Source: Bacteroidetes bacterium UBA6491 (GTDB lineage Bacteria; Bacteroidota; Bacteroidia; NS11-12g; UBA9320). Taken from it: a stretch of DNA of 14,362 nt. Below are positions 1-7,971 of this stretch, piece after piece (the first letter of the stretch is position 1; each line of letters begins with the position of its first letter). A model generated the notes under the pieces. It worked only from the letters and a program-made list of their open reading frames with translations, did no database searches and was not told the origin of the DNA. The position numbers were made by a program, and so were the translations under genes. Where the stretch lies: the NCBI GenBank assembly GCA_002436505.1, contig DJML01000059.1, forward strand, positions 15,379-29,740, written 5' to 3'.

Positions 1-28
1 CGTGCAGGTTCAAGTCCTGTCCCGGGCA
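1..28 (+). tRNA. tRNA, 3' part only (isotype uncertain, perhaps Leu)
   Basis: The window opens inside a tRNA. The T arm is visible: stem GCAGG at 4-8 pairs with CCTGT at 16-20 around the loop TTCAAGT at 9-15. It is followed by the 3' acceptor strand CCCGGGC at 21-27 and discriminator A28. No CCA is encoded (CT follows). The anticodon lies outside the window, so the isotype cannot be read. A GCCCGGG acceptor and discriminator A would suit tRNA-Leu, but that is from memory. A terminator follows 20 bases later. Confidence 0.85.
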
Positions 29-47
29 CTGATAAAAGATGAAGATA

Positions 48-81
48 GTCCCTGTGAGTAAGTAACTTACAGGGGCTTTTT
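48..81 (+). terminator. Rho-independent terminator of the upstream tRNA
   Basis: A 12-bp stem joins 48-59 to 65-76, with two G.T wobbles and a 5-base loop (AAGTA). It is followed at once by TTTTT (77-81). It lies 20 bases after the tRNA end and nothing else precedes it, so it most likely ends the tRNA transcript. Confidence 0.85.
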
Positions 82-429
82 GTTTGATTGCTACTCTGTT
101 TTTAATTAATTGATCCTTCCTTATGCAGAAATAAGGTGTTCAGCGCATGGGTTGGATTTGCTGATCATCGGTGGAAAGCTTCATCCTTCGTTTCCTGAAT
201 TATTTTTTTTGTGTTGTATAAATCTGCCGGGCAATTGAAATATGTTCAAAATGTTTCCACGTTTCCTGGTTCTGTTGCAAATTGAACGAATTGTCCTTTC
301 CATTTTTTACATAGATCGTAATAGCGAATCTTTATATTTTATTTTCTATTAATAAAAATTACCTTACTATTGGTGAATTATATTTTAAGCAGTCTAATTA
401 GAAATTATTTTTTAGCCCCAACACGTTCT
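82..429. other. Intergenic region with no gene found
   Basis: This AT-rich spacer separates the tRNA terminator from the metallopeptidase gene. I found no tRNA, no strong inverted repeat and no convincing ORF. I looked for the pattern TTG-N17..23-TAnnTTTG and found only near matches, such as TATATTTT near 379, without a suitably spaced TTG. The promoter of the metallopeptidase must lie here, but I cannot point to it. Confidence 0.5.
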
Positions 430-3400
430 ATGTATAATATTTACTTTAAATTTTTTAAAGCATTATTTATTCTTTTAATGCTTCCTCTTCTTGCATACGG
501 TCAGCATAACAATAGCAATATTGGAAATGAAATATCAAGACAACTAAAGGAGAATTATAACATTCTACCGGACCAGTTGATCAATCTCAAACTGAAGGAC
601 CACTACGTTACAAAGCATAATCAGGTCGAACATTTCTATTTTGTTCAATTTATTTCCGGCCTGGAAGTGTTTGGTCATCAACTGAGCTTTCATGTTCAGA
701 ATGGAAAGGTGGTGTCTGTTAACAATGACCTGGTACCTGCTGGTCAGTCATCGGACATCTCTTTTTCAGTCTCTGATGTCCAGGCCATAAGAGCTTCGAT
801 TGAAGACCTGGGCCTCAATCAGGATGAAGAACTCATAAAGGTCTACGATATAAATGGCAAGGAAGGTGAATTAACTGAATTTACAGCTTTGACTATTTCA
901 TCTGATCCTATTAAAGCGGAAAAGGAGATCCTCTTTTACGAAGATAAGCTTGTAGCTGTGTGGAATATTGAAATTTACCTGAAGGACATTCCTCAGTACT
1001 GGAGCCTTAAGGTTGACGGAAATTCTGGCGCCGTGCTCCAAAAGTATGATCATGTGCTGTCATGTTCCTGGGATCGAGATGAATCAAGAACAGGGATGTC
1101 TTTTGATGCTTTACCGGCAATTCAACATGTTGCTAATAACAGATCGGTTCAGGGTAGCAATGAATACCAGGTGTTTAACAGACCTGTGGAGAGTCCGAAT
1201 CATGGGCCTCGCACGATAGTTTCAAATCCTGCAGATACCTTGGCGTCGCCATACGGATGGCACGATACGGATGCGGTAGCTGGTGCAGACTATACCTATA
1301 CACGAGGAAACAATGTGTACGTGAAGGAAGATAAAGATGCCAATAATCTTGGAGGGTACGTTGTTGACGGAGGAGCACAGTTGTCCTTCCTTTCTGATTT
1401 TGATGTCAATAAGAATTCGGCAGATTATCTTGATGCGGCCATAGTAAATCTGTTCTTCTGGAACAACCTTATGCATGATGTATGGTATCATTATGGTTTT
1501 GATGAACCTGCAGGAAACTTTCAGCAGAACAATTATGGAAAAGGTGGAATGGATAATGACATTGTGATCGCCGATGCACAGGATGGCGGTGGCTTGAACA
1601 ATGCAAATTTCCTTACGCTCGATGACGGAACCGTTGCCCGGATGCAGATGTATCTCTGGGGAAGTGGTTATGGGGCAAAATTCATCGTGGATTCACCGGA
1701 CAGCATAGCAGCGGAATATGTCAACTCAAAGGCGGCATTTGGGTCACAATTGTCCAAAACTCCACTTTATTCTGAACTTGTTCTTGTTGATGATGGCACC
1801 TCAAATTCTTCTATGGGATGTAATGCACTGACCAACAGCAGTCAGCTCAACGGAAAAATTGCATTGTTCGATCGTGGATTATGTTCTTTTGTTCAAAAAG
1901 TTAAAAATGCCCAAAATGAAGGTGCTGTGGCTGCAGTAATTATAAACAATGTTTCCGGGGGACCCTTTTCAATGTCAGGGGAGGATAGCACGATTACCAT
2001 TCCTGCTTTGATGATTTCACAGGAAGATGGAGAATTGTTCAAATCAGTTCTTGCAAATTCCGGGAATATTAATGTAGTGCTTTATGACTCTTCGGAATCA
2101 GACATATTTTTTGACAGCGATTTTGACAATGGGATCATATCCCATGAATACGGACATGGCATTTCAAACAGGTTAACAGGTGGACCTTCCACCACTTCAT
2201 GCCTTTCGAATGAAGAACAGATGGGCGAAGGATGGAGTGACTTCTTTGGTATGGTAATGACACATGAGCCGGGTGATTCCGGAACCATGAAAAGAGGCAA
2301 AGCAACCTACGCAAGGGGCCAGTCGACAGACGGAAATGGCATCAGACCCTTTCCATATTCTACTGATCTCTCAATAAACCCTACAACCTATAGCTCAGTA
2401 AAAGACCCTTCTTTTACAACTCCACATGGGGTGGGTAGCGTATGGTGTCAGATGCTCCTGGAAATGTACTGGGCATTCATTGAAAAATATGGTTATGACC
2501 CGGATATATATGAGGGCACCGGTGGAAACAACATCGCAATGCAGCTGGTAATGGACGGCATGAAATTGCAGAAATGTAAGCCCGGCTTTGTCGATGGACG
2601 TGATGCCATTCTGCTTGCAGATCGCCTGAATAGCGGCGGCAGAAACCAAAAACTGATCTGGAAGGCCTTTGCTAAGAGAGGACTGGGATACAGTGCAGAC
2701 CAGGGCTTGTCTTCAAGCAGATGGGATGGAATCGAAGCATTCGATATTCCGGAACATTTATTCACGCTTAATATTGAAAAATTTGGAGAGCCTGTTATCA
2801 ATGCCGGAACCGAGAGCAATTATAAGTTTAAAATTAAGAACAATGGGGACGAAATGGCCCATAACCTGGTGATTAGAGATACTTTGGACGACCGTCTAGT
2901 TGTAAATATTACTCCAGGTGACTGCGATTGGTCGATCGATGGAAACGTGGTCTCTTTCACAATAGACAGTCTGGCATCCTTTGATAGTTTTGTTTGTGAA
3001 CTTCCTGTAACGATTGAAAACTATGGATTTAGTGCTGTAAGCTTTACCGACCAGGTTGAATTTTCAGATAAGAACTGGGTTCTGGGCAAAGCAAGTGGCA
3101 ACGGCACATTTGTCAAAAGTTCGGAACGGAAATACTCCGGAGATTCAGCGTGGTTTAGCCAGAATCTTGGATTCAAAAGCGACAGGTTCCTTGAAGGAAG
3201 CTTTAAGCTGAGCAATAGTGAACCGGCCTTGTCGTTCCGTCACTTTTACAATACCGAAAAAGAATATGATGGTGCAGTGGTGGAAATTGATACTGGGGCA
3301 GGATGGACGGATCTTGAGAATGATTTTATTCTCAACGGATACAACAGTAGAATAGGTGACAACAATTCGAGCGCTATCGCTAACAGGTCATGTTTTACCG

Positions 3401-3903
3401 GAAGATCGGATGGTTTTTTACTTTCCATGGTTGACCTTGGCCATTATGCCGGCATGGATGTTAAGATTCGGTTCCGTTTTGTGAGTGATGGTGCAACAGG
3501 TGCAGAAGGTTGGTATATTGACGATATTACGGTGTATGATTCACTCAAAGTCCTTACCAACCGGGTTTCCCTTGCAGCAGAAAACTATTCATCGTCCTCT
3601 TCGGAAGTTGTCGGGATACTTTTAGGTTCTCCAACAACAAGCATCGATGGAAGAATGACATCAGGAATGAATAATTTGAACATTTATCCTAATCCTGCCG
3701 GAACTTACATCATTGTTCAGAATACTATCGGCAGCGAAACGTCTGTCCAGTTGCTAGATGTGGAAGGTCGTCAGGTTAGGTCCCGTGCGCTGCAACCGGG
3801 AGATAAGTATAAGTTGGATGTGGCCGATCTGGCCAGGGGAATCTACTTTATTAAAGGAATAACAGAAGGATTCACTTCAACCTATAAGGTAATCATTCAG
3901 TGA
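430..3903 (+). CDS. Secreted M36 (fungalysin-type) zinc metallopeptidase with PA domain and type IX sorting domain
   Basis: Predicted secreted zinc endopeptidase. From the ATG at 430 it is 1157 residues. An upstream TTG at 370 is open, but the ATG gives a clean signal peptide (about residues 1-24, cut before QHNN). A fungalysin/thermolysin-type propeptide covers roughly 45-110. The M36 catalytic region runs from about 270 to 773. It holds the zinc motif HEYGHG at 572-577, with H572 and H576 as ligands and E573 as catalytic base. The third ligand is probably E600 in GEGWSD, 28 residues after the first His. A PA (protease-associated) domain at about 440-545 is inserted within the catalytic region just before the zinc motif. 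Next come a DUF11-like beta domain (about 775-865), a jelly-roll/MAM-like region (about 870-1040) and a Por-type sorting domain from LNIYPNP at 1083 to the end. The sorting domain implies export to the periplasm by Sec, then type IX release or surface anchoring. No terminator is visible before the next gene, 99 bases on. Confidence 0.92.
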   Translation: MYNIYFKFFKALFILLMLPLLAYGQHNNSNIGNEISRQLKENYNILPDQLINLKLKDHYVTKHNQVEHFYFVQFISGLEVFGHQLSFHVQNGKVVSVNNDLVPAGQSSDISFSVSDVQAIRASIEDLGLNQDEELIKVYDINGKEGELTEFTALTISSDPIKAEKEILFYEDKLVAVWNIEIYLKDIPQYWSLKVDGNSGAVLQKYDHVLSCSWDRDESRTGMSFDALPAIQHVANNRSVQGSNEYQVFNRPVESPNHGPRTIVSNPADTLASPYGWHDTDAVAGADYTYTRGNNVYVKEDKDANNLGGYVVDGGAQLSFLSDFDVNKNSADYLDAAIVNLFFWNNLMHDVWYHYGFDEPAGNFQQNNYGKGGMDNDIVIADAQDGGGLNNANFLTLDDGTVARMQMYLWGSGYGAKFIVDSPDSIAAEYVNSKAAFGSQLSKTPLYSELVLVDDGTSNSSMGCNALTNSSQLNGKIALFDRGLCSFVQKVKNAQNEGAVAAVIINNVSGGPFSMSGEDSTITIPALMISQEDGELFKSVLANSGNINVVLYDSSESDIFFDSDFDNGIISHEYGHGISNRLTGGPSTTSCLSNEEQMGEGWSDFFGMVMTHEPGDSGTMKRGKATYARGQSTDGNGIRPFPYSTDLSINPTTYSSVKDPSFTTPHGVGSVWCQMLLEMYWAFIEKYGYDPDIYEGTGGNNIAMQLVMDGMKLQKCKPGFVDGRDAILLADRLNSGGRNQKLIWKAFAKRGLGYSADQGLSSSRWDGIEAFDIPEHLFTLNIEKFGEPVINAGTESNYKFKIKNNGDEMAHNLVIRDTLDDRLVVNITPGDCDWSIDGNVVSFTIDSLASFDSFVCELPVTIENYGFSAVSFTDQVEFSDKNWVLGKASGNGTFVKSSERKYSGDSAWFSQNLGFKSDRFLEGSFKLSNSEPALSFRHFYNTEKEYDGAVVEIDTGAGWTDLENDFILNGYNSRIGDNNSSAIANRSCFTGRSDGFLLSMVDLGHYAGMDVKIRFRFVSDGATGAEGWYIDDITVYDSLKVLTNRVSLAAENYSSSSSEVVGILLGSPTTSIDGRMTSGMNNLNIYPNPAGTYIIVQNTIGSETSVQLLDVEGRQVRSRALQPGDKYKLDVADLARGIYFIKGITEGFTSTYKVIIQ

Positions 3904-4002
3904 TCCATGCAACTTCTGATTTGATGGATTCAGATAATATTTCGCATAGACAATTAAAGAATTATAAACAACGAACACATAACACTAATTAATTTAACAT
4001 TT

Positions 4003-5181
4003 ATGAAAAAAACACTTACCCTATTCATTGGAGTCTTTTTGATCGCAGGCTCTTCTTTCGCACAAATTACCATTGAGAAGAGTAATTTTGAACGCGAAGC
4101 AAGTTTTTCGGATGAATATAGACTTCCAACGGTTACCGGCACCTATGATCTGTATTCAGGGCCGGATACCTCCTGGGATTTTTCGGGAGTAGACCAGGAC
4201 AATGCAGAGGACAAGTCACTTGAACATTTTGATGCAACAAGTGATCCTGTCTTTACAGATGCATTGAACAAATACAATGGGTATTCGAGCTTCTACGGCT
4301 ATTTGATACCATCAACCTTTTATGAAGCAATTGATGATAACGGATGGTATCTCACAGGGATGACTTCCAGGGATACAGCCTATTCAATTAGTGACATTAC
4401 TGGTGGAGCAAATGATTCGCTTGGATTTTCTGCAATGGAACAAATCTATGACGGCCGGTTGAACTATATTAAATTTCCAATGACCTACGAAAGTTTCTGG
4501 AACGAAGAGAGAACGGAATATATGGATCTGTGGTTGAATTTCGCTGCAGTTGGATTGAATCATGCAAAAGGGAATCGCAAAAGAGCGGTTTCTCAAACAA
4601 GAGAAATAATTGGATACGGTAAGATCAGAATTCCAGATGACCTGAACATGCCGTCAGATCTTTTTGACGTTTTGCTTATGGATGTTCAGATCACTTATGT
4701 TGATAGTTTTTTCTTAAATGGGGCTCCAGCATCTGAAACTTTACTTGGCGGTCTAGGAGTAAGCCAGGGGATGAAGACCACATTGCATAGCTACATTTAC
4801 TATACAGCAGGTTTTGCTAGTCCTGTGCTCAGCATTTCTCTCAATGAGAACAATGAAGCAATAGGCTGGACCTACAGATACCGTGCTCCTGAATTCGCAG
4901 CTGTATCAGATATGGATGCTAATTTGGTGCAAAGTAGCCCGAACCCGGTGAAAGCAGGTGCTGAAATCACTATTTCCTCGTTAAATGCCGGTGACCTGGA
5001 AGGGATATCAATTTTAGATATTCAGGGAAAATCAGTGTACAATTACACCACTTTACCTTCGTCTAATTCTGACTTCAATCTGTTGATACCAGGTTCTCTG
5101 GATGCAGGGATCTACTTTATAAGTATCACTGGAAAGAATAACCAGGTCATTGGATATCAGAAAATTGTAGTTACTCCTTAA
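4003..5181 (+). CDS. Secreted protein of unknown function with type IX sorting domain
   Basis: This 392-residue protein starts with a textbook signal peptide (MKKTLTLFIGVFLIAGSSFA, cut before Q21) and ends in a Por-type C-terminal domain. The domain begins near residue 310 (SSPNPV), continues with a SILDIQGK strand and the hallmark DAGIYFISI, and ends with IGYQKIVVTP. This marks it as type IX secretion cargo. The middle (about 22-300) is rich in Asp, Tyr, Ser and aromatic residues and looks like an all-beta extracellular domain. I recognise no catalytic motif or named family. It follows the metallopeptidase on the same strand after 99 bases, so they may be co-expressed, but I see neither a promoter nor a terminator between them. 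A strong hairpin ends the transcript at 5281. Confidence 0.85.
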   Translation: MKKTLTLFIGVFLIAGSSFAQITIEKSNFEREASFSDEYRLPTVTGTYDLYSGPDTSWDFSGVDQDNAEDKSLEHFDATSDPVFTDALNKYNGYSSFYGYLIPSTFYEAIDDNGWYLTGMTSRDTAYSISDITGGANDSLGFSAMEQIYDGRLNYIKFPMTYESFWNEERTEYMDLWLNFAAVGLNHAKGNRKRAVSQTREIIGYGKIRIPDDLNMPSDLFDVLLMDVQITYVDSFFLNGAPASETLLGGLGVSQGMKTTLHSYIYYTAGFASPVLSISLNENNEAIGWTYRYRAPEFAAVSDMDANLVQSSPNPVKAGAEITISSLNAGDLEGISILDIQGKSVYNYTTLPSSNSDFNLLIPGSLDAGIYFISITGKNNQVIGYQKIVVTP

Positions 5182-5280
5182 GCGTATAAAGGTTGACAAT
5201 GGGGATCAATGTGCCTGGCTGTTGATAGCCCGAAATTAACTAAATGCTGAACAGCAGATGAATCTCCTGTTCGAAGTAAC

Positions 5281-5314
5281 AAAAAAAGGGAAGAGGTAAT
5301 CTTCCCTTTTTTTT
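5281..5314. terminator. Bidirectional terminator between convergent genes
   Basis: Seven A bases and GGGAAG (5281-5293) pair with CTTCCC and a T run (5301-5313) around the 7-base loop AGGTAAT. The hairpin has a T tract after the stem on both strands. It lies 100 bases after the plus-strand secreted protein and 90 bases after the end of the minus-strand efflux adaptor, so it probably ends both. Confidence 0.85.
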
Positions 5315-5403
5315 ATTGCCTTATTTTGTCCTAAAGAAAGTCGCACATCTTTCACATCCCTGCCTTCTGCCTGAATCAGATCAATAAAGAATAAAGATGG
5401 TTC

Positions 5404-6531
5404 CTAATGCGTTCCTCCGCCGCGAGGAATGGCAACCGGTTTGATCTTCTCGCCGGCTTTAAGCTGGTCGTCCATGGTGACGCCTTCGAGCACTTCAACA
5501 TTTATCCCATCCGAAAGCCCTTGTTTTATATTCTGACGTTCGTACAATTGATCTCCGGTCATTTTCTCCACATAGGGCATGTGTTTATCATCGAATTTTA
5601 CAACCCCTTCAGGGATGGCCATTACAGAATCCCTTTTATCCAGAACGATATCTGCGCTCGCGCTGTATCCTGCACGGATAAAAACATCGGAATGCTTTCC
5701 GCTCAGGGCCGCCTTAATGGCAAACTGGATTGCTCCCTGATCCTCCACGCCCTTTGGAGCTATGTATTCCAGCGTTGCATCAAATTTTTCATCTTCTACC
5801 GCACCAAGGGTCAATATTAACGGCATTCCTACTTTAAGCTTACCTACCTCGGATTCATCTACATTTCCTTTAAAGATCATCTCGTTCATATCTGCAACAA
5901 GAGCAATGGTAGTACCGGCATTGAAGGTGTTTGCTTCTATTACAGAATTTCCCACCTCAATTGGGACATCCAGTACCATGCCGTTAATGGTCGACTTTAC
6001 AAGTGTGTTACTGGAAGTTCCGTATCTTTCAGAAATACCCTTTTGAATGATCTGAAGATTATCCTTCGCTGATCGCAATTCTTCCTTCGCATTTTCCATG
6101 GCCGTCTGATATTGCTGGTAAAGTTCAGCAGAGATGACCCCATCATTGTACAATGGTTTATTCCTGTTATGGTCTTTGGTGGCATTGTTCAAAGCTATTT
6201 CTGCTCTATTAACGCGGTTTTCTGCGTTGCTAAGATTGGTCATATTAGGTACCACCTTGATTCTCGCTATCAGATCGCCTTTTTTGACTTTTTGTCCTGC
6301 CTCGACATAAATCTCATCAATGATCCCGGAGATGTTGGATTTGATCTCGATCTCATTTCTCGGAACCACTGAACCCGTAGCAACAGTTTTCTTGTAAATA
6401 TTGGTTACAAATGGCCTGACTGTATCGTATTCGACAGGTTTGTCCTTTGATTTGGCATAGAGATAATACAACGTGCCGAAAAACAGGACGATCATTAAAA
6501 TGACAAGAAAGTACTTAAGAATCTTTTTCAC
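5404..6531 (-). CDS. MacA/HlyD-like periplasmic adaptor of an efflux system
   Basis: Membrane-fusion protein that would link an inner-membrane pump to an outer-membrane channel. I chose the GTG at 6531, giving 375 residues beginning VKKILKYF; an in-frame TTG at 6555 would add eight residues. A single N-terminal membrane segment (about residues 4-25) anchors it. After it come a first lipoyl half (GSVVPRNEIEIKSNISGIID and VEAGQKVKKGDLIARI), a coiled-coil hairpin rich in Ala, Glu, Asn and Gln (roughly 98-165), the second lipoyl half (INGMVLDVPIEVGNSV), a beta-barrel part, and a membrane-proximal C-terminal domain. This order is typical of adaptors paired with MacB-type ABC pumps. No ABC permease, ATPase, RND pump or TolC-like gene adjoins it: a terminator lies downstream and a universal stress gene upstream. 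The substrate cannot be told. It may share a transcript with the stress gene across a 151-base gap. Confidence 0.85.
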   Translation of the reverse strand: MKKILKYFLVILMIVLFFGTLYYLYAKSKDKPVEYDTVRPFVTNIYKKTVATGSVVPRNEIEIKSNISGIIDEIYVEAGQKVKKGDLIARIKVVPNMTNLSNAENRVNRAEIALNNATKDHNRNKPLYNDGVISAELYQQYQTAMENAKEELRSAKDNLQIIQKGISERYGTSSNTLVKSTINGMVLDVPIEVGNSVIEANTFNAGTTIALVADMNEMIFKGNVDESEVGKLKVGMPLILTLGAVEDEKFDATLEYIAPKGVEDQGAIQFAIKAALSGKHSDVFIRAGYSASADIVLDKRDSVMAIPEGVVKFDDKHMPYVEKMTGDQLYERQNIKQGLSDGINVEVLEGVTMDDQLKAGEKIKPVAIPRGGGTH

Positions 6532-6556
6532 AAAGCAAAAATCAATTAATATCAAC

Positions 6557-6583
6557 CAGTTGGTCCTGTACCTCGACCAATTG
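6557..6583. repeat. Inverted repeat upstream of the efflux adaptor
   Basis: CAGTTGGTC (6557-6565) and GACCAATTG (6575-6583) are inverted copies with one mismatch; the inner TTGGTC/GACCAA is perfect. The repeat sits about 26-52 bases before the adaptor start. Its size and spacing (6-bp arms, 9-base centre) would suit a dimeric repressor. No T tract follows, so it is not a terminator. Confidence 0.35.
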
Positions 6584-6682
6584 AAAAAATAATTCTATGA
6601 ACTGGTCTGGCGGATGGCTGGTTAAATAAATGTGTCAGTGGTCACAAGCATTTGAGACCCGGCAATAGTTCAAATAAAACCC

Positions 6683-7582
6683 TTAGAATGACTCAGTTGC
6701 CCAGAAAATAGATCCTGTCTCCTTTGGATTGATACACATGATCGGGGTTTTACTGGTGCCTCTTATGACCTCCCGCGCAAATGAACCCATGAAAAAGTCC
6801 ATAACTCCCGTTTCTTTTTGAGTCATGATCAAAACCAGATCAGCGTCTATTTCTTGAGTGTACTGAATGATGTCTTTTCCGAAATGCTCAGGATATTCCT
6901 GATCATCAAGGATCTTTGACTGGAATTTTACCCCTGCCTTTGCAAGCATTGTTTCTACCTGATGCAAACTGCCCTTCACTTTGTGTTTCAGAAATTCGTC
7001 TTTTTCAATCTCCATGATCACATGGATCTCTGCATCAAACTTTTTGGCCAGGTTAATTGCCCAGGTTACTTTTTGCCTTGATTCCTTGGTAAGATCGATG
7101 GGAAGGACGATTTTTTTGTAATGGGTGGTAGATACAAGTTCTTTGACGATCACAACCGGAGCAGTTGCAGCTTTCAGAACACGTGAAGTTGTGCTTCCCA
7201 TTACCTGTTCGTATGCACTCTCTCCGTGAAAGCCAATAAATATACTGTCACCTCCGACAGAATCAGCGGTTTTAATGATCTGTTTCCAGATCTTTCCTTC
7301 TTTTATAAGTTTATCGACCCTTAGTTCAGGATACTCTCTTTTTATATCTGAAACCTTTTCATCCAGCTTTTTAGAGATGGTATCCATGAGAATATCTTTT
7401 TCTACTCCTCCACCAAAGATCGTTCGTAAGCCTGATTCTTCATACACATATAACAATAACAGTTCATTGTTGAATTTGTCAGCTATGTGTACGGCATGAT
7501 CCAGTGCGTTGTCTGAAGCTGTGGAAAAATCAATTCCAACGACAATCGTGTTGTTTTCTTTAGTTTTTGTTTGAGAGGCCAT
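6683..7582 (-). CDS. Tandem-domain universal stress protein (UspA family)
   Basis: This 299-residue cytoplasmic protein contains two universal stress domains, about 12-147 and 156-287. Each starts with a beta strand ending in an Asp (VVGIDFS, D18; IVLPIDLT, D163). In the first domain the nucleotide-binding loop is recognisable as G117-x2-G120-x8-G129-S130, close to the family pattern G-x2-G-x9-G-S/T. In the second the loop has lost the leading glycines and keeps only G266-S267 in FFMGSFAREV. Family members bind ATP or act in stress and growth-arrest signalling; the exact role here is unknown. A good promoter lies 25 bases upstream. Length is normal for a two-domain member, and I see no sign of truncation. 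Confidence 0.92.
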   Translation of the reverse strand: MASQTKTKENNTIVVGIDFSTASDNALDHAVHIADKFNNELLLLYVYEESGLRTIFGGGVEKDILMDTISKKLDEKVSDIKREYPELRVDKLIKEGKIWKQIIKTADSVGGDSIFIGFHGESAYEQVMGSTTSRVLKAATAPVVIVKELVSTTHYKKIVLPIDLTKESRQKVTWAINLAKKFDAEIHVIMEIEKDEFLKHKVKGSLHQVETMLAKAGVKFQSKILDDQEYPEHFGKDIIQYTQEIDADLVLIMTQKETGVMDFFMGSFAREVIRGTSKTPIMCINPKETGSIFWATESF

Positions 7583-7607
7583 ATAGTTCTAGCGTAATAT
7601 TTGGATG

Positions 7608-7635
7608 CAAATGTATTAATTATAATGTAGTTCAA
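7608..7635 (-). promoter_or_regulatory. Bacteroidota-type promoter of the universal stress gene
   Basis: On the minus strand TTG (7635-7633), a 17-base spacer and TACATTTG (7615-7608) match the known Bacteroidota sigma pattern TTG-N17..23-TAnnTTTG exactly. The -7 element ends 25 bases before the ATG, so the predicted 5' leader is about 20 bases. Confidence 0.7.
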
Positions 7636-7811
7636 TTTGTTTGAGTTTGAAATTAATGTCATTTCAACCCAAAGATTCTTTCACAAGTTCAGCAAATTCA
7701 TTGTAAACCTGTGTTTCGTTCTAAATACTATCACTGAGTGTAAACATATCTATTGGATGCTTTTGAAATACACGCATTTGTACAAACGGTAAAAAAATCA
7801 TATTATGCGGC

Positions 7812-7841
7812 CACTTTGGAAGAAAAAATGACTCTAAAGTG
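7812..7841. repeat. Hairpin in the divergent spacer
   Basis: CACTTTGGA (7812-7820) pairs with TCTAAAGTG (7833-7841): nine pairs, one of them G.T, around a 12-base A-rich loop. On the plus strand it is followed by ATTTTCTTG, too mixed for a good terminator. Its role is unknown. Confidence 0.35.
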
Positions 7842-7866
7842 ATTTTCTTGCTATAGATCGTCACAA

Positions 7867-7959
7867 ATGGCGTTAACAGGCAACCTGATTTTGGGGCATC
7901 ACGGAGGCCTTAGTTTAATTGCAGTAACAATGCAAATAATTATTGCAATAGCCCTGTGA
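7867..7959 (+). CDS. Possible 30-residue hydrophobic leader or membrane peptide
   Basis: An ATG at 7867 opens 30 codons ending in TGA at 7957. The product begins MALTGNLILGHHGG and continues as an almost uninterrupted hydrophobic stretch (LSLIAV, then MQIIIAIAL), enough for one membrane-spanning helix. It stops 12 bases before the acyltransferase ATG on the same strand, a spacing typical of a leader peptide or first operon gene. Against it: there is no recognisable ribosome site or promoter, and a 30-codon ORF is expected by chance in a spacer of this size. I treat it as a weak candidate. Confidence 0.2.
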   Translation: MALTGNLILGHHGGLSLIAVTMQIIIAIAL

Positions 7960-7971
7960 GATTTTTAAAAT

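Larger units (their letters stand above)
7583..7971. other. Divergent intergenic region, 389 bases
   Basis: This spacer lies between the divergent stress gene and the acyltransferase gene. It contains the stress-gene promoter at 7608-7635, a hairpin at 7812-7841, a 30-codon ORF at 7867-7959 and a small palindrome at 7931-7947. I found no exact TAnnTTTG promoter on the plus strand for the acyltransferase. The length and structure leave room for a small RNA or leader peptide, but neither is proved. Confidence 0.5.

Noticed and set aside
242..352. 36-codon plus-strand ORF in the first intergenic region
   Set aside because: It has no ribosome site or promoter and an unremarkable composition for AT-rich DNA; it is short enough to be chance.
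370..429. TTG start at 370 for the metallopeptidase
   Set aside because: It would put 20 extra residues before an otherwise normal signal peptide; the ATG at 430 gives a standard export signal.
2493..2819. 108-residue minus-strand ORF within the metallopeptidase gene
   Set aside because: It lies opposite the catalytic domain of a clearly real gene and shows no motif; it is a reading-frame shadow.
5407..5820. 137-residue plus-strand ORF opposite the efflux adaptor
   Set aside because: It is antisense to the recognisable adaptor domains, with no start context or motif.
7757..7792. 11-codon ORF in the divergent spacer
   Set aside because: Too short and without any supporting signal.
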